In this document: positions 48,378-58,700 of the stretch, one piece after another | Numbering within the stretch: the first letter of the stretch is position 1 | Layout of the letters: each line of letters opens with the position of its first letter | The notes under the pieces: model-generated | Told to the model about the DNA's origin: nothing | The model's input: the letters and a program-made list of their open reading frames with translations, nothing else | The model's database searches: none | Assembly (NCBI RefSeq): GCF_001006005.1 | Contig: NZ_CP011254.1 | Coordinates: 1-64,000, forward strand | Length of the DNA stretch: 64,000 bases | Reading direction: 5' to 3' | DNA from: Serratia fonticola | GTDB taxonomy: Bacteria; Pseudomonadota; Gammaproteobacteria; Enterobacterales; Enterobacteriaceae | Position numbers and translations under genes: made by a program

Positions 48378-50603
48378 TTATTTCGTTTTAGCAGAAGTTT
48401 TATCCACTGATTCACGATCGCCCGTTGCGGTCAAAGCAGCGATAATTTCATTTTTTGGCCCGTCAGCTACGATACGCCCTTCATCGACAATCAAAATCCT
48501 GTCAACCAGATTGAGTAATGAAGTCCGGTGAGTCACTAATACCAGCGTCTGGCCTTGTGTCGCGTTATTCAGTCGCGCCATAAAAACGGCTTCAGTTTGC
48601 GTATCCATAGCACTTGTAGGTTCATCCAATAACAGCATTTGTGGACGGGCCAACAGACTACGTGCCAAAGAAACTAATTGACGTTGTCCTCCAGACAGCC
48701 CTTCTCCCATTTCGCCGATAGGCAGGTTGATCCCCATAGGGTGCTTCTGCGCAATCTGATCCAATCCTGTCAGTTGCAAAACTCGCAAAAGCTCATCGGT
48801 GGAGGCTTCTGGACGACCAATCATGATATTTTCGCGCAGCGTACCGTAAAACAAGCGCGCCTCCTGGCCAACATATCCTACGGTTCCCCGCCAGTCTGCC
48901 GGGTCAATCTGTGCAACATCGATCCCCCCAATCATCATCTGCCCAGCAGTTGGTTGATAAAGGCGGGCGATCAGACGCAGTAAAGTCGATTTACCACTGC
49001 CTATTTTCCCCAGTATCGCTACCCGCTCGTTAGGTTCGATTGAAACATTTATCCCTTCTAGTACTGGTTGATTAGGTTTATCTGGCGGTGCAGGGTAAGC
49101 AAACTTGATCCCTTTAAGTTCCAATCGCCCCTGTAGTGAAGGCAATGGCAAATACTTTTTATCAATCTCGCGATCAAGTGGCATATCCATAAGGCGGTTC
49201 AAAGAAGCCATCGCCGCTTTGGCTTGCTGGAAACGCACTGCTAACCCAGCGACCTGTGTCAGCGGTGCCGTTGCACGCCCGGCCAACATCACCGTCCCGA
49301 TCAAAGCCCCTTGAGAAAGAGAGCCATCACCAATCAAATAAACGCCAACTACCACAATAATGACTGTCTGCAACTGTTGCAGGAACGTCACCAGATTCAA
49401 TGCCGTACTGGTAAGCTGGCGTGACTTCATAGAGGTACTGGCAGCGGCCGCACTGAACGCTTCCCAGCGACGTGTCATATGCCCTTCTCCACTAACGGCT
49501 TTGAGTGTTTCCATCCCCTCTATGGATTCCAGCAATACTCCTTGTTTGAGTGACGACTCACGCAGGTTTTCACGCATGGTTCGAGCCAATGGCCACTGAA
49601 TAAGCACGCTTATGATGATGATGCAAGGTATCATCATGAGTGGGATCCACCCCAGTGGACCACCAATAACAAAGATCACACCGACAAACAGCAGAACAAA
49701 CGGTAAATCTGATATAGCAGCCAAGGTAGCCGAGGTAAAAAAGTCTCGTACCGATTCAAATTCTCGCAATTGGTTGGCAAAAGCCCCGGCAGAAGGGGGT
49801 TTGTGCTCCATTCGCACACCCAATGCCTGGCGGAACAACCGAGATCCTAAAACCAGGTCGGCTTTTTTAGCCGCCATATCCAATAAACCTGCTCGGATAA
49901 AGCGAGTGACGGCTTCAAAACACATGGCAATAGCCACGCCGATAGCCAAGGACCAAAGCGTGACATAAGCCTGATTTGGTACCACGCGATCATAGACATT
50001 CATCGTAAAAAATATGCTGGCTAGCGCCAGAATGTTGACGACGACGGCGGCAAGCGCTGCACTGCGATAATAGCTGCGATAACGCCATAATGTGCTGAAC
50101 AGCCAATGCCCAGCGGAATGCGGTGTTTCTTCACCGGCACGGGAATCGACCTGTGCGCTAGGTTTGACCAGAATGGCATGTTCTGCATACCAGGTTGAGA
50201 GTTCCTGCTGGTCTATCTCTACCGGTGAATCAACTCCGATTTCGGGAAAAATTATCTGAAAACGAAGCTTACCTTCTTCATCACGACGAGAAGCAAGCAG
50301 AATTGCCGCTCCACGATCTTTACGTAACAATATGATAGGCATCAGATGCGAAGAGAATTCGTGTGCCCGCCGACGAACTGTTCCCGCAGTCAGGCCCGCA
50401 TTATTCAACGCACTAAGAGCCTGTGATGGAGTCAGTTGATTTCCTTTAGGTAACCCTGCGCAGAGGCTTTCAGCGCTACGGGATGAACCCTGGTATTCAC
50501 ACATCCACAACGTGCATTCAAGCAGCGTATCTACGACCCGTTCAGGGGGCGGAAGCGTAAGTGAATCATCGTTCTGTTTCAGGCGTTCTTTTTCTGAATG
50601 CAT
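48378..50603 (-). CDS. LapB-type ABC transporter of the type I secretion system
   Basis: The protein has about 741 residues. It holds a C39-like N-terminal domain without the catalytic cysteine (about 20-150), six membrane helices (about 180-460) and an ATPase domain with Walker A GKIGSGKST, signature LSGGQRQ and Walker B LLLDEPTSAMD. Degenerate C39 domains are typical for exporters of RTX-type and BapA/SiiE-type adhesins, which carry C-terminal uncleaved signals. The ATG at 50603 with AGGA 8 bp upstream is preferred to a TTG further up. It heads the operon with HlyD and TolC partners. Confidence 0.94.
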   Translation of the reverse strand: MHSEKERLKQNDDSLTLPPPERVVDTLLECTLWMCEYQGSSRSAESLCAGLPKGNQLTPSQALSALNNAGLTAGTVRRRAHEFSSHLMPIILLRKDRGAAILLASRRDEEGKLRFQIIFPEIGVDSPVEIDQQELSTWYAEHAILVKPSAQVDSRAGEETPHSAGHWLFSTLWRYRSYYRSAALAAVVVNILALASIFFTMNVYDRVVPNQAYVTLWSLAIGVAIAMCFEAVTRFIRAGLLDMAAKKADLVLGSRLFRQALGVRMEHKPPSAGAFANQLREFESVRDFFTSATLAAISDLPFVLLFVGVIFVIGGPLGWIPLMMIPCIIIISVLIQWPLARTMRENLRESSLKQGVLLESIEGMETLKAVSGEGHMTRRWEAFSAAAASTSMKSRQLTSTALNLVTFLQQLQTVIIVVVGVYLIGDGSLSQGALIGTVMLAGRATAPLTQVAGLAVRFQQAKAAMASLNRLMDMPLDREIDKKYLPLPSLQGRLELKGIKFAYPAPPDKPNQPVLEGINVSIEPNERVAILGKIGSGKSTLLRLIARLYQPTAGQMMIGGIDVAQIDPADWRGTVGYVGQEARLFYGTLRENIMIGRPEASTDELLRVLQLTGLDQIAQKHPMGINLPIGEMGEGLSGGQRQLVSLARSLLARPQMLLLDEPTSAMDTQTEAVFMARLNNATQGQTLVLVTHRTSLLNLVDRILIVDEGRIVADGPKNEIIAALTATGDRESVDKTSAKTK

Positions 50604-50730
50604 GTTAGTAATCCTGTGATAACTCAATCGGCACGGACTTTTGCAGCGATTTATTCAATGGCAGCAATGTCTGTAAAATGTGAGAGAGGAAATCAGGAAA
50701 ATTAATCTCGTCCTCACATTTGCTATGAGG

Positions 50731-50810
50731 CATACTTTAAATACTCACGGCTTTTGTGTCTGTCAGGCGTGTTCGAATTTAAATGAAATAGAGTAGGACC
50801 AGTACTAAAT
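50731..50810 (-). promoter_or_regulatory. promoter module A of the type I secretion operon
   Basis: About 80 bp nearly identical to 58882-58962. On the minus strand a TTTAGTACTGGTCCTAC block resembles an RcsB box (about 9 of 14 to the RcsAB consensus). CTGACA and TATTTA spaced by 17 bp follow as a -35/-10 pair. It lies 128 bp upstream of the ABC gene start. Confidence 0.65.
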
Positions 50811-50990
50811 GAATCCTCTTACCTTTTTCAGCAATTCAGGATGGGATAGGCTGTTTTGAGCCTTGATATTAACCCTACACAGCCCAATGTTAATGGCTTG
50901 AGAGATTTACCGTTTCATTTAATTACTTCATACCAGTATGAAAAAAGACATGTTAGCGTCTTAAAACTACGACCTCAGGAGCGTGCAAAA

Positions 50991-51270
50991 ATGAATTAAA
51001 ACACCAACAGTCAAGATACTACTAGGCTCAAAAAACTTGAAACTGCAACCGCATTGGCCATAGTTTCAAGTGATATACTAGTAATTAATGAAGATGTGTA
51101 ACATCATCATGAGTAATTTAAAAATGACACACGCAGAGAAATTCATTATTTTATAGAGTCCACAGATTGCTGGGTACAACCTTCAGTCTTTTACTAAAAT
51201 GATATCGGAAATTGAAAATTCATTGAACACCCAAGTACTCAAGCCTATGACCTTAAATTTATTGGCTATA
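50991..51270 (+). pseudogene. possible decayed gene with start-proximal stop
   Basis: AGGAG precedes ATG-AAT-TAA, after which the same frame reads NTNSQDTTRLKKLETATALA then VSSDILVINEDV. A frame change continues as CNIIMSNLKMTHAEKFIIL, then SPQIAGYNLQSFTKMISEIE. The segments look like protein but no family is recognised. It contains a perfect 10-bp inverted repeat (ACTTGAAACT/AGTTTCAAGT at 51035-51071). The surrounding 662-bp gap otherwise holds only promoter module A. Confidence 0.3.
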
Positions 51271-51289
51271 AATATAATACGTTAAAAAC

Positions 51290-51838
51290 TCATAAAATAT
51301 CGAAAATATCTTTATTTATGTTATTATAAAATAAATTTATATCATCTACCCCAACCTTAAACAAAGCTCTTCTTTTATGATGGGATATGGTTTTTTCTGA
51401 ACGTTTTACTTTTCTTGCAAAATTAACATTAGACTCTCCATCGAGCAATTTTGTAATGACTTTAACTTCCATTTTAGATAATAGTTCCCTCCTACTTCCA
51501 CTTTCATCTCTCTTGCGAAACATTACATTAAAATCCATTGTTTTTTCTATTTTTTTTCCATTAAATCCGAATTTTGAACAAAGTTTTCCCACTTTATTAT
51601 TCTTTGAAAAAAACATTACATCATTGTTTATGTTTTCAAAAAACAATAATGCTTTAAAATTTGACAACATATCGTCAAAGCAAACAAAAAACAAATCGGA
51701 ACCTCGATAGTCATTTGTTTTGCAGAAAGAATTCAATGACAATTTAGACATTGAGTGATTAGGTAAACCACTTAAAAATTCAGTCAAACCCAAATAAAAG
51801 TAACTATTATCTGTTACGACAAAACACTCCCTCTCCAT
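51290..51838 (-). CDS. LuxR-type helix-turn-helix regulator, AT-rich
   Basis: The 182-residue protein has a poorly conserved N-terminal domain without the acidic pocket of true receivers. A C-terminal LuxR-type DNA-binding domain (LLSKMEVKVITKLLDGESNVNFARKVKRSEKTISHHKRRAL) follows. Its AT content is much higher than that of the adhesin genes, which suggests separate acquisition. It lies between the secretion operon and the adhesins on the same strand and is likely a local regulator. AGAGAG precedes the ATG. Confidence 0.8.
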   Translation of the reverse strand: MERECFVVTDNSYFYLGLTEFLSGLPNHSMSKLSLNSFCKTNDYRGSDLFFVCFDDMLSNFKALLFFENINNDVMFFSKNNKVGKLCSKFGFNGKKIEKTMDFNVMFRKRDESGSRRELLSKMEVKVITKLLDGESNVNFARKVKRSEKTISHHKRRALFKVGVDDINLFYNNINKDIFDIL

Positions 51839-52039
51839 ACTCTCTCCATGAAATTAATTTTCAAACCATATACCCCCTCTATTCCTTATTACGGAAAATA
51901 TGGACATCTGTTGTATTTCAACAGATAAGGGTAGTATTTTACACAACTAATAGTGAATGCTTAGCCGCTATGAGTTGGCTGCGGCGTCAAACGTCACATT
52001 AGTTTTTTTCTCACCCAATACTCAATGGTAGGAACGTAT

Positions 52040-52070
52040 AAATCGGTCAGCGACCGATTTACCCCCCCCC
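52040..52070. other. perfect hairpin next to a C9 tract
   Basis: AAATCGGTC-AGC-GACCGATTT (52040-52060) forms a 9-bp stem and is followed by A and a run of nine C. It lies between the small periplasmic gene and the LuxR-type gene and may end transcripts of the former. The homopolymer could slip. Confidence 0.55.
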
Positions 52071-52101
52071 TCTCTCTGTAACTCAAGCCATTAAATATCT
52101 A

Positions 52102-52608
52102 TCATTTACAAGCTAAAACAACGGTTCGTGAAACTGCATGTTTTTGTTCACGGGTATACGTTAACTCTCGCTCAGCTTCGGCCCGCGTAACAGAGACAGG
52201 CGCTGACTCTCCACTATCGGAGACTTTTATAAAGTAAGTTTTCCCAGCTTCCAGCTTAACTCGATAAAGCTCTTCAGTTTTACCGCGGTATAATGGCGCA
52301 TCATTTTGGTATGCGCCCAATGTATTCTCACCCGGGGCAAGGCAGAATGTGGAAAAGCCACCTGGTAATAATGAAGTATGATAATGCCCATTAATATATA
52401 CATTGGCACCCGGTAACTTCTGCTCCCCGGAGCCGACTCGATAATAAACGACGCGAGCTCTATCTGGCAGGCTTACTGGTAACGCGTGATACTGTTCACC
52501 GAAGACCATTAGTTTAGGCATCTGCTGTAGTGTCTGACCAAAAACCTTTGGGACCAGCAGCAGTGATAATAAAACCGTCAAAACGACTTTGATGTTCTTA
52601 CAATACAT
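52102..52608 (-). CDS. small periplasmic protein related to the N-terminal region of adhesin-locus OmpA-like proteins
   Basis: The 168-residue protein has a signal peptide (NIKVVLTVLLSLLLVPKVFG). A beta-rich domain with RARVVYYRVGSG, GANVYINGHYHTSLLPGG, CLAPGENTLGAY and LEAGKTYFIKV follows; the last part recalls DUF2846. Proteins next to giant adhesins in other enterobacteria often carry this domain in front of a C-terminal OmpA peptidoglycan-binding domain. Here it ends after the first domain. The ATG at 52608 has AAGGAG 8 bp upstream. It lies just downstream of the first adhesin and a hairpin. Function unknown; a role in adhesin assembly is inferred from place. Confidence 0.72.
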   Translation of the reverse strand: MYCKNIKVVLTVLLSLLLVPKVFGQTLQQMPKLMVFGEQYHALPVSLPDRARVVYYRVGSGEQKLPGANVYINGHYHTSLLPGGFSTFCLAPGENTLGAYQNDAPLYRGKTEELYRVKLEAGKTYFIKVSDSGESAPVSVTRAEAERELTYTREQKHAVSRTVVLACK

Positions 52609-52687
52609 TTTTAAAAACTCCTTGATGTGTCTAGCTATGCTTACAAACTTTGCAAGGTGTATAAGCAATTAATTAGTCATATTGAAA

Positions 52688-52706
52688 GGGGCTGACGTGC
52701 AGCCCC
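52688..52706 (-). terminator. terminator hairpin after the first adhesin
   Basis: GGGGCTG-ACGTG-CAGCCCC is a perfect 7-bp stem 11 bp beyond the adhesin stop and is followed on the minus strand by TTTCAAT. Confidence 0.7.
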
Positions 52707-52717
52707 ATAAAGTATCT

Positions 52718-55700
52718 TTAAGAAAACTGAACGGTAACTCCTTGTTGTACCAGGAGTTCTGCTTCCAGCCCAGTGTGGTGGTAAACATCGTAAGAGATAC
52801 CCGCCGAGATCACTTCCCCGAGGTTTTCCCAATCCCCCACATCCATGCCGTTAGGCAGCAGATCGCTCAGCATTACCACATCACCCGCATCACCCTTAAC
52901 AGCCAGCTGTACGCTTTCATCGTTGATAAATGCGCCACGGAAGCCCTGATCCAGCACGTCGCCCAGAGAGATCTTCAGCGTGTTATTGCCAGAACCCGTG
53001 ATGTCGATAACTTCCACAGAACTCAAACGCCCAGCCCAGGCAGACAAATCCAACACCTGATCCGCCCCGGTTAATTTCAGTGTATCAATGCCGCCGTTAC
53101 CTTCGATCAGCTTGACGTTGTTGAGTACATTGACATCGTCTACCGTGAAGATGTTATCGCGGTTATTTCCGTAGACTTCGGACACATCCCCCGTTACTCC
53201 CATATTCACACCGGGAGCTGCACCGCTAGTATTAACAAAACCCGACACGTTACCGGACAGATCGACCAAAGCTACGCTGGCTGTACCCACTGCCCCGACT
53301 TCCAGCACCATTGACCCGGCGGCAATATCCTGTGCAGTGAGGGTATGCTCAAAACGCTGGGCCCCCCCATCGGCAATCACGGTAATACGCTCACCAACCG
53401 CAACGTTGGTTGGGTCAAACTCAACCAGCAGATTAGTCCCGTCAAGACTGACTGCAACAGGTGCTCGCGGCGCAGAGGTGTCAAGAGCAACAAACTGCGA
53501 CATCACGTGGCCAGCATTACCTGACTGATCCATCACGCGGGTCTGGATCGTCCAGTTAGCAGCATGCTCGTTCAAGTCCTGAGCTGCCCATTGCGCCCCT
53601 TCTACCAAGGCATCAAACCAGGTGCGGCCGCCGTCAGTAGAGACCTGCAAAGTTTGCCCTGCGACCAGTTCTGCACTCAACGTACCGTGCATCAGACGCC
53701 CGGCATCGCCGTTGTCGGTAACAAAGTCATTGCCGTCAAAACCGGAGTCCTTGCCCATCTGCGAGAGGCGGGCAACCTGAGTCGGACCATTGCCGGTATA
53801 AACGATCAGTTCAAACGGATCGGAAGCCGTACTACTGTTGCCTACGACATTCACAACAACTGCGGTGAAACTGTATTCGCCATCCTGCAGATCGCTTCCT
53901 GGAGTAACACTCCAGAGTCCCTGATCGTTCGCTTGAGTACGACCAATTTCGACACCTCGGTCATAAATAATCACCGTGACATCAGGCTCGCTGCGGCCTG
54001 AAATTACAGGGCGACGATCATCGGTTACATCACCGGAGGTTAGCTCCCCCGTCACTGGACCGACATTGTCCATCACGGATTCAATAACCGGTGTTTCCGG
54101 CTGTTGAACGACAATCGTGATTGACCATGCATCCGAGGCGTCAGACTGGTTACCCACCGCGTCGGTCGCGCGGGTGGTAAAGCTGTGCTCACCTTCCGCC
54201 AGTTCACTGTCCGGCGTGAACTCCCAGTTGCCATCAGGACCCGCAGTGACTTCACCGATTTTCTGGCCGTGATCGTAAATCTCAACCTTCGCGCCCGCTT
54301 CAGCCTGACCTTTCAGAACCGGCCTGGTGTCATCGGTCACATCACCTGGTTGCAGTTCCCCGGTTTTGTCGCCCACGTTGTCATAGATGCTACCAATGGT
54401 CGGTGCATCCGGAGGCGTGGTGTCCACAATCACTACCCACGGGTCGGACGGTTTCGACTGGTTACCCGCCGGGTCTGCGATGATCACCGCGATCTCGTGC
54501 TCACCTTCGCTCAGTTCGGTATCCGGCGTAAACTCCCACTCGCCATCTTTATTAACGGTGGTTTCACCGATCTTGTTGCCGTTATCGAGCACAATAATGG
54601 TGTCACCCGGCTCACCCTTGCCGCTCAGGGTCGGTGTGGTGTCATCAGTGCTCCCGCCGCTGAGGATCGGCCCCTGTATTGGCCCCTGGTCATCGTAGAT
54701 TTCGCTGATACCCGGACCATTGCCGTCAATACCTGGCTGGTCTGGTGGAGTAATGTCGATCACCAGTTCCCACGGTTGGGACAGCTCGGAAACGTTGCCT
54801 GCCGCGTCGGTCGCACGGGTAGTAAAGCTGTGATCCCCTTCCGCCAGTTCACTGCCCGGCGTGAATTCCCAGTCACCCTCAGCATTGGCTGTGGTTTCAC
54901 CGATTTTCTGGCCGTGGTCGTAGATCTCAATCTTCGCGCCCGCCTCTGCCTGGCCTTTCAGAGTCGGTGTGGTGTCGTCAGTCACGTCACCCGGTTGCAG
55001 TTCCCCGGTTTTGTCGCCCACGTTGTCATAGATGCTGCCAATGGTCGGCGCATCCGGTGGCGTGGTGTCCACAATCACTACCCACGGATCGGACGGCTTC
55101 GACTGGTTACCCGCCGGGTCTGCGATGATCACCGCGATCTCGTGCTCACCTTCGCTCAGTTCGGTATCCGGCGTAAATTCCCACTCGCCATCTTTATTAA
55201 CGGTGGTTTCACCGATCTTGTTGCCGTTATCGAGCACAATAATGGTGTCACCCGGCTCACCCTTGCCGCTCAGGGTCGGTTTGGTGTCATCAGTGCTCCC
55301 GCCGCTGAGGATCGGCCCCTGTATTGTCCCCTGGTCGTCGTAGATTTCGCTGATACCTGGGCCATTGCCGTCTGTACCCGGCTGGTCCGGTGGCGTAATG
55401 TCGATCACCAGTTCCCACGGTTGGGACAGCTCGGAAGCGTTACCTGCCGCGTCGGTCGCACGTACGGTAAAGCTGTGCTCCCCTTCCGCCAGTTCACTGT
55501 CCGGCGTGAATGCCCAGTTGCCATCAGGGCCCGTGGTGACTTCACCGATTTTCTGGCCGCGGTCGTAGATCTCAACCTTCGCGCCCGCTTCAGCCTGGCC
55601 TTTCAGGGTCGGTGTGGTGTCGTCAGTCACGTCACCCGGTTGCAGTTCCCCGGTTTTGTCGCCCACGTTGTCATAGATGCTGCCAATGGTCGGCGCATCC

Positions 55701-58700
55701 GGTGGCGTGGTGTCCACAATCACTACCCACGGATCGGACGGCTTCGACTGGTTACCCGCCGGGTCTGCGATGATCACTGCGATCTCGTGCTCACCTTCGC
55801 TCAGTTCGGTATCCGGCGTAAATTCCCACTCGCCATCTTTATTAACGGTGGTTTCACCGATCTTGTTGCCGTTATCGAGCACAATAATGGTGTCACCCGG
55901 CTCACCCTTGCCGCTCAGGGTCGGTTTGGTGTCATCAGTGCTCCCGCCGCTGAGGATCGGCCCCTGTATTGTCCCCTGGTCGTCGTAGATTTCGCTGATA
56001 CCTGGGCCATTGCCGTCTGTACCCGGCTGGTCCGGTGGCGTAATGTCGATCACCAGTTCCCACGGGTGGGACAGCTCGGAAGCGTTACCTGCCGCGTCGG
56101 TCGCACGTACGGTAAAGCTGTGCTCCCCTTCCGCCAGTTCACTGTCCGGCGTGAATGCCCAGTTGCCATCAGGGCCCGTGGTGACTTCACCGATTTTCTG
56201 GCCGCGGTCGTAGATCTCAACCTTCGCGCCCGCTTCAGCCTGGCCTTTCAGAGTCGGTGTGGTGTCGTCAGTCACGTCACCCGGTTGCAGTTCCCCGGTT
56301 TTGTCGCCCACGTTGTCATAGATGCTGCCAATGGTCGGCGCATCCGGTGGCGTGGTGTCCACAATCACTACCCACGGATCGGACGGCTTCGACTGGTTAC
56401 CCGCCGGGTCTGCGATGATCACCGCGATCTCGTGCTCACCTTCGCTCAGTTCGGTATCCGGCGTAAATTCCCACTCGCCATCTTTATTAACGGTGGTTTC
56501 ACCGATCTTGTTGCCGTTATCGAGCACAATAATGGTGTCACCCGGCTCACCCTTGCCGCTCAGGGTCGGTTTGGTGTCATCTGTGCTCCCGCCGCTGAGG
56601 ATCGGCCCCTGTATTGTCCCCTGGTCGTCGTAGATTTCGCTGATACCTGGGCCATTGCCGTCTGTACCCGGCTGGTCCGGTGGCGTAATGTCAATCTCCA
56701 GTTCCCACGGTTGGGACAGCTCGGAAGCGTTACCTGCCGCGTCGGTCGCACGTACGGTAAAGCTGTGCTCCCCTTCCGCCAGTTCACTGTCCGGCGTGAA
56801 TGCCCAGTTGCCATCAGGGCCCGCGGTGACTTCACCGATTTTCTGGCCGCGGTCGTAGATCTCAACCTTCGCGCCCGCTTCAGCCTGGCCTTTCAAGGTC
56901 GGTGTGGTGTCGTCAGTCACGTCACCCGGTTGTAGTTCCCCGGTTTGGCTGCCCACGTTGTCATAGATGCTGCCAATGGTCGGTGCATCTGGCGGTGTGG
57001 TATCCACAATCACTAACCATGGAGAACTGGCTTCACTATAGTTGCCTGCCTGGTTTAGCGTTACAAAGGTCAGGTCATGCTTGCCATCAACCAGCGGAGG
57101 ATTAGGGATGAAACTCCAATCTCCAGACTCATTCACTTGTACTCGACCGATTTCCTGGCCATTGTCGTAAATAATCACCGTAGAGTCCGGTTCAGCTGTA
57201 CCGGAAATGATCGGAGTAGCATCGTCAGTTACATCACCTGATGCGAGACTATGCACGATATCGCCATAATCGTCGTAGACCGAGTCGACAATAGGTGCAT
57301 CAGGCTGACCGAGTACGATATTGATGCTCCAAGGTAGCGATACCTCAGAGACGTTACCTGTAAGATCGGTTGCCGTTACGGTAAGTGTGTGTGAACCAAT
57401 ATCCATAGGCTCTGCCGGCACGAAACTCCAGTTCCCTACCCCATCAGTTTCGACCACACCAATCTTGTTACCATTGTCGTAAATGATGACTTTGCTGCCT
57501 GCTTCTGCGCGCCCCTTTAGCGTTGGTGTATTATCATCCGTGGCGGCACCATTGAGCACCGGTCCGGTTACTGCACCAACATTATCAACAACCTCGATAA
57601 TCTGAGGTTGAGCCGGTGGCAGAGTATCGATGGTGAAAATGAACTTGGCGGAAGACAGGCCGGTGTTACCGGAATAATCGATACCCACAGCCCTGAATTC
57701 GTACTGGCCATCCAGGAGTGGTGAGAATGGTGTAAATTCCCAAAGACCAGACGATGACGAATAGACCGCACCAACCAGTGCATTACCGCTGTAAATGGCG
57801 ATCAAACAGTTGGGTTCACCTTTCCCCGTCAGGGTCGGCGTATTATCGTTGGTATAGCCGTTTTTGCTGATCGCTACATGAGTGCCAGTGTTATCGGCAG
57901 CCACGCTGGAAATTTCAGAACGTAAAGGAGCCACCGTATCGATGAACAACATGCTGTTAGCGGAGTATTGATTGGTTGCGGGATCACAGACAGAGAAAAT
58001 ATGCCCGCCTTCTTGCAACGGTACGGAAGGGATAAACGACCAGTTACCGTTCATATCAACATCAGTAAAACCAATCAGCTCACCGTCTTGGCGTACTTCC
58101 AATTGCGCACCAGGTTGCCCCATACCTTCGAACTTTGGCGTTTTATCGTCGATAGTGATGTTAGTATCGTTACCAGCAAAAGCTCCCTGCTTGCCGCCAA
58201 CCTGATCATAGATCGTGGTGATTGAGGGCTTTGCAACGAGTGCCATATCTTCCAGTTGGTTTGCAGTAGACTGTGGCAACGTATCGGCAACGGTTGCACC
58301 GTTCATTAGCTCAGGAGAAACATTGCTGGTCGGGTTCAACGATTCAGCCAGTGTTTCGAGCGTTTGCAAGCTGGCTGCACGCTGGATCACCTTCAGAGGA
58401 ACCGCTTCTGCCTGTTCCTGTTGTGTGCCAAGATAAACGCTAGTTAGGGCTACCGGCCCTTGAGCTGGCATGTTTTCACTGGAAATATGCTGGCGATATT
58501 CGCCATTATTAGTCAAGCTGAAAACTTTGCCGTTGGTCAGGCCAAAGTCCTTGATGACAACGGTAGAAGGTGCCTGTGAATCGGCATAAAACTTCAGATG
58601 CAGATCGTTATCAACACGTTCCGCTGCAACGTTTTCGTTAATATCAACGCCGGATTGCTCAGTAATAATATAACGAGCACCATCCATAGACTGGATAGGA

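Noticed and set aside
48378..50603. LapA/LapG-type periplasmic cleavage control of the adhesins
   Set aside because: No LapD or LapG gene is in the window, and the visible N-terminus of adhesin 1 resembles the BapA prefix, not a LapA retention module.
51290..51838. A full two-component response regulator
   Set aside because: The N-terminal domain lacks the acidic pocket and clear phospho-acceptor of receivers; only the LuxR-type DNA-binding domain is secure.
54185..56935. A 916-codon open frame on the plus strand across the adhesin repeats
   Set aside because: It is antisense to the repeat array and exists only because each 645-bp unit lacks stops in that frame; it repeats with the same period and has no ribosome site or known domain.
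54085..56990. CRISPR-like regular spacing
   Set aside because: The units are 645 bp, in frame and protein-coding; there are no short repeats with unique spacers anywhere in the window.
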